From Cyanophora paradoxa (taxonomy: Eukaryota; Glaucocystophyceae; Cyanophorales; Cyanophoraceae), in assembly GCA_004431415.1 (NCBI GenBank), contig QPMI01000436.1:434001-498000 (forward strand): DNA of 64,000 nucleotides, in the 5' to 3' direction. A program made the position numbers and the translations under genes. Shown here in pieces: positions 57,066 to 64,000 of this stretch. Each line of letters opens with the position of its first letter. Position 1 is the stretch's first letter. The notes below the pieces were generated by a model, which was given only the letters and a program-made list of their open reading frames with translations, was not told where the DNA came from and made no database searches.

Positions 57066-58472
57066 TTAGCTTGGCTCAAGTGTTTTAGTACACAGAGCGC
57101 GAAGCTCTGAAGAGTAAAGCATCCAAGTAAAACGGCGCAGACTGAAGCAGAGAAACGAGGTGAACGAAAAAGAACGATGCTGGAGGCCGTCCATCACCGC
57201 TGACACTGGACCACAAGCTGCAGCTGAGCTGCAGCTACAGGGGCGGCTTCCGTTGCCAGAAGCCGACCGCGCATTGTCGCCTTCAGCTGCGGGAGCGGCT
57301 CCCGTTGTCGGAGGCCGACCGCGCGTTGTCGGAGGCCGACCGCGCATTGTCGCCGGCGGCGGGGGGCGGATTGTCGGCGGCCGATGTCGGGGGGGCGGCG
57401 GCGGAGGGCGGGGGGGTAGCGGCGGAGGGCGGGGGGGCGGCGGCGGAGGGCGGGGGGTGGCGCCGAGGTTCGAAGGGCCGGCGGCGGAGGGCGCCGGGGC
57501 GCCGGCATTGAGGCTCAGTGTGGGAGGGAACATCATGACCGTATCTGCTGAAGTACCGGTGCGCGCCCCCCGTGGCGAGGTGACGTTGCTCGGAGTTCCG
57601 CCACTCGCTTCGGAATTGCTAGCAGTTTGGGCTGAAAATGGTTTTAATTTCGCGGTAAAACGGCCAACCGAAACGCAAAGCGCACCGAGCCGGACTTCAC
57701 TCCGGACGGTCCTGCGACGGCTTGATCTGGTACCGGTAAGAAACAGGTACGCGGTTATATGAATTCGAAGGAATTCGATGGCACCCGCAAGATACCGCGA
57801 GAGATGCAATGTCCGGTCTACCTGCTGCTCCGCCTTCACCGCGCGCTGCTTCATCTCCTCCTTTTCCTTCTGGGCGTGATCCGCCCGCTGCTCCGCGAGA
57901 GCCGCCTGCTGCTCCGCCCTCACCGCGCGCTGCTTCATCTCCTCCTTTTCCTTCTGGGCGTGATCCGCCCGCTGCTCCGCGAGAGCCGCCTGCTGCTCCG
58001 CCCTCACCGCGCGCTGCTTCATCTCCTCCTTTTCCTTCCGGGCGTGATCCGCCTGCTGCTTCGCTAGAGCCGCCTGCTGCTCCGCCCTCACCGCGCGCTG
58101 CTTCATCTCCTCCTTCTCCTTCTGGGCGTGATCCGCCTGCTGCTCTGCCTTCACCGCGCGCTGCTTCATCTCCTCCTTTTCCTTCTGCGCGTGATCCGCC
58201 TGCTGCTTCGCTAGAGCCGCCTGCTGCTCTGCGAGAGCCGCCCGCTGCTCCGCGAGAGCCGCCCGCTGGAGGATGTAGTGGACGAATACAGCGGCCAGAA
58301 CCCCGAAGGCCGCCATTAGGCTTGCAGGGTCAGCCTGCACGGCGTCTGAGTGGGAGAACCGCTGCAACTGGATATCCGAAATGCAGTGCACCGCGTTAGC
58401 GAACGGCGCGGCGACAAGATTCTCTCGCTGGGCGACCGCCGCGGCAGCCATCACTGCCAGCAGTAGATTCAT
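57066..58472 (-). CDS. Coiled-coil membrane protein, copy 2 (intact)
   Basis: Single uninterrupted frame of 468 aa from ATG at 58472 (MNLLLAVMAAAAVAQRENLV; the frame is open further upstream without need). A signal-anchor-like helix is followed by a second helix, SLMAAFGVLAAVFVHYILQ. Then comes a long coiled coil built from heptad-rich units EQRADHAQKEKEEMKQRAV, five copies against four in copy 1. A Pro/Ala-rich domain ([16 protein letters not shown] and repeats of RGRPPTT) follows. No family recognised; the architecture suggests a membrane-anchored rod with a Pro-rich tail. It is convergent with truncated mTERF D; its stop is about 125 bp from the mTERF break. Being intronless, it differs from nearly all genes here, which could mean retroposition. 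Confidence 0.6.
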   Translation of the reverse strand: MNLLLAVMAAAAVAQRENLVAAPFANAVHCISDIQLQRFSHSDAVQADPASLMAAFGVLAAVFVHYILQRAALAEQRAALAEQQAALAKQQADHAQKEKEEMKQRAVKAEQQADHAQKEKEEMKQRAVRAEQQAALAKQQADHARKEKEEMKQRAVRAEQQAALAEQRADHAQKEKEEMKQRAVRAEQQAALAEQRADHAQKEKEEMKQRAVKAEQQVDRTLHLSRYLAGAIEFLRIHITAYLFLTGTRSSRRRTVRSEVRLGALCVSVGRFTAKLKPFSAQTASNSEASGGTPSNVTSPRGARTGTSADTVMMFPPTLSLNAGAPAPSAAGPSNLGATPRPPPPPPRPPPLPPRPPPPPPRHRPPTIRPPPPATMRGRPPTTRGRPPTTGAAPAAEGDNARSASGNGSRPCSCSSAAACGPVSAVMDGLQHRSFSFTSFLCFSLRRFTWMLYSSELRALCTKTLEPS

Positions 58473-58696
58473 GATTACCTGCACGGAAAACTCGCGTTTG
58501 CGAAAGACACGCACCGAGTCAAGGGCTATATTCCGGAGGACAGGGGGCGCCCGGCTGAGCTTTGGGCGACGGACAAAGGGGCTGAGCTGGGGTTGCGGCT
58601 AGCGCTCAGACCCGCTCAGGCTGGCAGGGTACACGTAAGTTTGAACCGCAACCTCCTTCCTTTTGCCATCTGCCTCGATCTGCCTTCGCGATCCGA

Positions 58697-59674
58697 TTGA
58701 GATCTGCATCTTACTCTTCGTCTCGGTCGTTTGCGAGGGCCGCGGCTCAAGCTCCTGTGCCTCGGTCACGCGTCCCGCCATCGCAGGGGCGCATGCAGAC
58801 TTCATGGCACGGGAAACCCTTAGCTACGACCTACGAGGCAGGCGCTCGCGCCTGGAGGCGGAGGAGAGCGCGGCTGAGCGAGCGCTGCGGCACCGTCGCT
58901 GAGGCTCCGAAGCCCCGCGTGAGGTGAGCCAGCGGGTCGTGCGCGCGTGCGAAGCGCTTCGGCTCCGGTGAAGCGGTGCGGGGCGCAGCGTGCTGCCCTC
59001 CAGCCCGCTGCCGGCGCCGCGCGTCTTCACGGAGGAGTCCTTCGGCGCCCACGAGTTCGGGTACGACTCTCTCGACTTTTCTCCGCGCCAAGGTTCGAGT
59101 TCGATCCGCGCCCGCCCCGTTCCGCCCCGCCCTGCGGCCCAGCTGAGCCGAGCGGGGGCGCAGCTGTGGCGGCAGTGCCCGCAGACGCTGACGCTGAGCG
59201 AGGAGAACCTCGAGCGCAAGTGGGCGGCCCTCTCCCGCGAGATCGGCGCGGACGGCGCCAGGCGCGGCCCCGCGGCTCTCCCCCGCTTCCCCCCCTGCCC
59301 CTCTCAATCTAAGCGGCGGGTGTGCAGTCGCGTCTTCGAGGAGACGATTGCGCCGACACTCTCCGTCGAGAACCTCCTCGGCAAGCTCGACGAGGTGCGC
59401 TCAGATCGGATCGGACCGCTCAGATCAGATCAGATCTGATCTGACATCTCTCGGGGGCAGGTGCAGGGGGCGCTGGGGGCGCCGCGGCGGGAGCTGCCGG
59501 CGCTGGCGGCGCGCATGCCGGGCCTCCTCGAGGTGCGCGCCGCTCAGATCCGATCCGATCTGATCTGATCTAATCTGATCCGATCCGACTCCTTCCCCCC
59601 CGCAGGCGGACGTGCCGGCGCGCGCCGGGGTCTCGTTCGAGTACCTGGGGAGCCTCGGCCTCTCCCGCGCCGAG
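58697..59674 (+). pseudogene. mTERF-domain gene, copy E (internal deletion)
   Basis: The first exon keeps a transit-peptide-like start (RSASYSSSRSFARAAAQAP, then MQTSWHGKPLATTYEAG) and the next reads VLPSSPLPAPRVFTEESFGA. The sequence then jumps from the intron after GYDSLDF to QLSRAGAQLWRQCPQTL, missing the two exons for GLTSHELYAIV through RGVDLPK. It continues to GVSFEYLGSLGLSRAE. There the donor GTGAGC has become ATGAGC (59675), so the chain cannot splice normally, and no further exons follow before copy F. Confidence 0.72.
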
Positions 59675-60577
59675 ATGAGCGCCGGCGAACTCAGCCGCCA
59701 CGCCTGTTCGTAGTCCCGCCTAGAGCTAGAGCCTGGGCTAGACCCCCGCCCGCCGCGGCCCAACGAACGGCCCTGACGCGCCCCTGTGGGCTTTCATGCT
59801 GCCGACGCCTACCCTTGTGGGCTAGCAGCCGATCCCCTTCCTTCCCCTCTCCCCCCCCCCTTCCATCCCCCCTTCCACCCCTCCTTCCCCGCCCCCTTCC
59901 CCCGCCTTTCTCACCTTCGGATCAGGCCGCCGCCGCGCTCTAGACTCTGAGACGCCGCCGTCGCAATACGCGTTCTTCAGCCGCGCCGCCCCCGCGCCGC
60001 CCGCCGCCGCCTGACGCCGCCCGTACCGGCCCCCCGCCTCCGGATCCGCGGGGGCCCGCCTGGAGGCGGAGGAGGGCGCGGACGGGCGAGCGCTGCGGCG
60101 CCATCCGCTCGGACGGCGCGGACGGCGCCAGGCGCGGCCCCCCCCCCCTCCCCCGGCCCATCTTCCCGGCCCCTCTCAATCTAAGCGGCGGGCGCGCAGG
60201 CGCGTCTTCGAGGAGACGATCGCGCCGACCCTCTCCGTCGAGAACCTCCTCGGCAAGCTCGACGAGGTGCGCTCAGATCAGATCGCTCAGGTCGCTCAGA
60301 TCAGATCTGATCTGACCTTACTCGGGGGCAGGTGCAGGGGGCGCTGGGGGCGCCGCGGCGGGAGCTGCCGGCGCTGGCGGCGCGCATGCCGGGCCTCCTC
60401 GAGGTGCGCGCCGCTCAGATCCGATCCGATCTGATCTGATCTAATCTGATCCGATCCGACTCCTTCCCCCCCGCAGGCGGACGTGCCGGCGCGCGCCGGG
60501 GTCTCGTTCGAGTACCTGGGGAGCCTCGGCCTCTCCCGCGCCGAGATGAGCGCCGGCGAACTCAGCCGCCACGCCTG
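59461..60577 (+). repeat. Tandem duplication of two mTERF exons (E to F)
   Basis: 59461-59706 and 60332-60577 are identical over 246 bp by eye, including a GATC intron and the mutated donor ATGAGC. The offset is 871 bp. Introns normally diverge quickly, so the copy is very recent, or was homogenised by gene conversion. Confidence 0.88.
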
Positions 60578-61758
60578 GTCTTAGCCTAGCCTAGATCCTA
60601 GTCCCACCTAGAGCCTGGGCTAGACCCCCCGCCCTCCTGCCAAGGCCCGACGCGCGGCCCTGACGCGCGCCGCGCTGTACCATCCGCAGGCGGCCGCCGT
60701 GCTACGGGCCGTGCCGCGCCTCCTCGTCTCCGACATCGACGCCTGCTACAGCCCCGCCGTGCGCCCCCGCGCCCTGCGCTGCCACCCCCCCTCTAAAAGC
60801 GGTACCCCAGGTCTCTTTCCTGCTCTCGACGGGCTTCTCGCCGTCGGACGCGGCGCTGCTGATCCGCCGGCGGCCCACGCTCCACCGCTTCTCCGTCACC
60901 AAGTACTACTCCCCCCTGGTCCACCTCCCGCGCCCTCTGTCCGCCGCCCCTCCCCCTCGTCTCTGACCCGTACCCCCCGCCCCGGCTCAGGTGATGTTCC
61001 TGTCGCGGCAGGGGATCCACGGCCCCGCCCTCGTCCGCCTCCTCCGCCTCGCCCCCGAGCTCCTCGGTCCGCCGGGCTATCAAATCCGAAGTAACCGTTG
61101 AACAGGTCTAGCCGGGCGGGCTCACTACTTCTCTTATGATCTAGAGCTAGATCTCTTACGATCTCTATCTCTCTAGATCTTATAAGCCATGAGCCATCGC
61201 TCCCTCTGCTGCCCTCGCTCCGATTCGGCCGACGCTGACGGGCCGCCCGCGCGCAGGCCACTTCATCGAGAGCCTCAGGCGCGTACCCCCACGCCCGCCC
61301 TCCCCCCTCCGCCCCGAACCCGAACCCCCCGCAGGCCCAAGTTCGAATTCATGTACGCCCAGCACTACTCCGCCCGCGACGTCATCTCGTACCCCACGGC
61401 CCTCAAGTGCTCCTTCGGTGCCCCGTACCCCGCCCGCCGCCACCGCTCCCGCCCGCCCACCCGCCCTCCCTTCTTTCGCAGAGAGACGCATCCGCCCGCG
61501 GCTGCTGTTCCTCGCGGGGCGCGGCCTGCGGGCGCCCCTATGGCAGGCCGCGCCCCTTTGCCGCGCCCTCACCCTCCGGTGCGCCGTACCCCTTCCCCTT
61601 TCCCCCCCATCGTTTTCTCACGTGTACCCCCGGACCCGGGGGGGTACAGGGACGGGCGGTTCGCGGGGGAGGAGGCGCGGCGCCGGCCTGAGGAGTGGGC
61701 AGCCTTCCTCGGGCGCCACGCGGGCGGGCCGGCCGGGACACGCGGCCAAAACGGCTGA
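60112..61758 (+). pseudogene. mTERF-domain gene, copy F (5' truncated)
   Basis: Begins inside the exon encoding DGARR and continues with RVFEETIAPTLSVENLLGKL, all later mTERF exons and the C-terminal RPEEWAAFLGRHAGGPAGTR ending TGA at 61756-61758. It lacks the N-terminal exons, has the GLSRAE donor changed to ATGAGC (60546), and has an extra segment after GRGLRAP (GCAGGCCGCGCCCC near 61543). With E it could be read as one broken gene with an internal repeat. Confidence 0.72.
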
Positions 61759-61779
61759 GCGAGCGTACCCCGTGCGCCC

Positions 61780-63001
61780 TGGGTACAGCGAGGAGCGTTG
61801 CGTCCAAACTTGAAAGCACCAGTGCCGGGCCACTGCCGCAGTGCCGGCGGCGACTGCGGGGGCGCGGCGGCGGGCCGGCGCCGCCGGCCGGCGCCGCCCC
61901 CGGGCCCGGCGCCGGCGCCGCGCGCGCGGCGCGGGCGCCGCGGCGCGGCCCGCAGCAGCCGGGCGCCCGCGGGCCGCGGCCTGCCACCGGCTGCCAGCAG
62001 CCGCCCGCTCAGGCGGAATCCGGATCCGCCGGCGCCGCGCCGCCGGCCCGCGGCCCCGCGGGCTGCGGCTGAAGTTCCGCCGCCCAGGAGCTCTCGATGT
62101 AGCTACTACTACGGTAGTACTAGCCTACTAGCCGCTGAGCTATATATTAATATATGTCCAACGTGATACCGAGTATGCGTCGGATTGTCCCCGGTACGTG
62201 GGTTAGGGACAACTTCGGGCTCGAAATAGCCGCCTCGAATTCAAGATCTTGCAATTGGGAATGTGACCGTCGGACATGAACAGGATTTGCACGTCACAGC
62301 TGAATCTGAGCTCGAGCTAGCGCTGATCCGGCCGATTACATAAATCAAACAAGTTAGCTATAGTTTACACGGTTTACACGAATTAACCCTTCGATTCAAT
62401 TCGACGGGGGGTTCGCCGGGAACTTCCGGGATCCGCCCCACCGTAGTCTCTCAAAAAAAACATTCGAAATTGATTCGAATTAAAATTCGCGCGCGCGAGC
62501 AATTGCAATTGACTTCAAAAAGGTAAAGAGGATCTCGAAATGACTGTACCCGGGCAAGCCGCCGGCCGCCTCATATCGATAATCGATACAGTACCAGTAT
62601 CCGATCCGGCGACGCCGTCCTGCAGCTGAGCTGCAGTTACAATTGCAACTTGCAAGCAGCAGCAGCAGCAGCAGAAGAAGCAGCTGCAGCCGGGGACGCT
62701 GAGCAGAAGCAGGCCTAGAGACGCTGATCATGAGCGCTGCTAACGCTAGTTAGTTCGAACCCCGGCCCAGGAAGTGAAGCTCTAGCTATAGCAGCTGCCA
62801 CCCCCGCCCGCTGCCAGGCCCTGAGGCTGACGAGCCTTAGGTGACTGAGAAGCGCTTTGTGCGACGCGTACGCGTGTACGTGCTGTTTCCGAACTTCCGA
62901 AGTCGTCGGACTCCCACGTTCACCAGCGCCCCGCGCGCGGCCGGGAGCTTCGTCGATCCGATATCGATCGGTCCAGCTGCGGCCGGACTGGACCTCGCGG
63001 A
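61780..63001. other. Intergenic region, GC palindromes then AT-rich
   Basis: 61850-62075 is almost pure G+C with nested GGCGCCGGC-type palindromes able to form hairpins. From 62090 the sequence is AT-richer, with CAATTGCAATTG near 62508, (CAG)n near 62656 and other short inverted repeats. No gene is seen. It presumably includes the promoter of the right-edge gene. Confidence 0.5.
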
Positions 63002-64000
63002 ATGTCTGTGGACGTCGCCTCTCCCAGCTGCAGCTCTCCCGGGCTGAAGTTCCTTGAGCTCGAGCTCCAGCCCGGATCGGGGCGCAGCATGTGCACGTCG
63101 GTCTCGCTTGCCCTTCCGGCGCACGTCCCGGCGGCGCGCGTGCAGTACGCTTCGAATTCAGCAGCGGGGCCTGTGAAGCCTCTCCCGATTAACTATATTC
63201 CTACAGCGAAGAGCTGTCAAACGCCGCCCGCGGCCTCCGCGGGCGGCGCCCGCAGCGACGTTCTGGAGCTCGCGTCGCTTTCCCACTCGGCGCTCGGCGA
63301 TATGCACGCGGAGATCGATATGGATGCCCTGGAGCACGAGCTGAGGACCGTCCGGACGTCCCGGCGCTGCGCGGGCGAATTTGACCCCTCCGGTGCGCCA
63401 GGCGGCCCTTCATTCTCGCGCTACAACCGAGCGCGCATGCACTTGCTCGCGCGGTTCTAATCCCGCGCGCCTTTCGCTCCACCGCGCAGACTCCGGCGAA
63501 GAGATCGGGCCCGGGGCGCTGATGTGTCTGAGCCCCCTGTCGCCGGAGACCGACGACCAGGCGCCCCCTCCTTCCTCCCTCTCGACCGCCCTCTTTAGCG
63601 GACTCCGGGCCCTCAACGTCACTCTTTCGCGTGCGTGAGCCCCCTGAAAACAAATTTGAATATGAGGTCTAGACCTAGATCCCGACGCCCTTCCGTGATT
63701 TGATCTGATTTGATCTGATCCCGACCGGCAGCCTTGAACGCGCGGAGCCTCTCGCCGTCGCTGTCGCCCCGACCGCGGGCCGCGCTCACGTCCGAGGAGG
63801 TCCTCTGCGGGTCGGTCTCGCGGAACCGGTCCCTTCGCCGCTGCCAGACGATGTCGGGGACCTCTTCGGAGGCTCTCGGGCCCGGGCCCGGGCCCGGGCC
63901 CGCCGCCCCGAGCTCCGGATCTGGATATGGCGAAGGGGATTCGGGTTCGAATCCGGCCGCGGCGGGGCAGCAGCAGCAGCGGGCGCAGTGCCCCTCGCTC
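63002..64000 (+). CDS. Unidentified gene, 5' part only (runs off the window)
   Basis: Three exons in phase: 63002-63392 (MSVDVASPSCSSPGLKFLEL onward to RRCAGEFDPS), 63490-63630 (DSGEEIGPGALMCLSPLSPE to LNVTLS) and 63732 to the edge (PLNARSLSPSLSPRPRAALT, later a Gly-Pro run and QQQQ). The second intron carries the GATC tract. The protein is Ser/Pro/acidic-rich and looks disordered, regulatory or nuclear in style; no domain recognised in the part present. The start is the first Met giving an uninterrupted exon. Confidence 0.5.

Noticed and set aside
57809-58399. Plus-strand Pro/Ser/Ala repeat frame over the coiled-coil gene
   Set aside because: It is the complement of heptad repeats; the minus frame has two membrane helices and a coherent coiled coil.

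Overview
This window is eukaryotic nuclear DNA from a very GC-rich, intron-dense genome. Nearly every gene is split into many small exons (22-670 bp) by short introns. Donors are usually GTGCGC or GTCCGC, some introns are GC-AG, and acceptors are almost always (C/T)GCAG. Conserved eukaryotic proteins, a GCN20/ABCF3-type ATPase, organellar mTERF proteins and a non-LTR reverse transcriptase suggest a GC-rich unicellular alga or other protist. A haptophyte or pelagophyte would fit, but the lineage is inference from style only. All coordinates come from manual splicing; exon phases were checked and sum to whole codons for the main genes.

Layout. 1-12.6 kb is an ordinary gene-dense block: Ubc13 (-), an NCoR/Snt1-like SANT corepressor (+), a Tim17/22-like membrane protein (-) and an ABCF3/GCN20 ATPase (+, 28 exons). 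The last two are divergent with only 40 bp between start codons. 13.2-16.2 kb holds a secreted LamG-type protein (+), and 17.0-18.2 kb a VOC/glyoxalase-fold protein (-). From 18.3 kb on the window is shaped by segmental duplication. An mTERF gene occurs six times: A at 18.3-21.0 kb is intact at 498 aa, and B, C, D, E and F are damaged. Copies A and B carry the same 3' neighbour, the C-terminus of a TRP-like channel. After A this is only a fragment; after B it is the real gene. Copies C and D are both broken at the same point and joined to a minus-strand coiled-coil gene (one frameshifted, one intact). E and F are tandem partial copies.

The centrepiece is a minus-strand gene of about 11.5 kb (27.2-38.65 kb). 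It encodes a predicted 1541-aa protein: about 16 ankyrin repeats, a ZZ zinc finger, a six-helix TRP-like channel and a C-terminal coiled coil. Fourteen ankyrin repeats sit one per exon, 13 of them exactly 99 bp and one 105 bp, all with the same 1/2 phase. They are separated by near-identical minisatellite-rich introns, so the exon array is modular and could change repeat number without changing frame.

46.6-52.0 kb is a non-LTR retroelement (RT plus RNase H, no endonuclease seen) next to an unidentified minus-strand gene. The right edge (63.0-64.0 kb) holds the 5' part of an unidentified plus-strand gene. No rRNA, tRNA or CRISPR was found.
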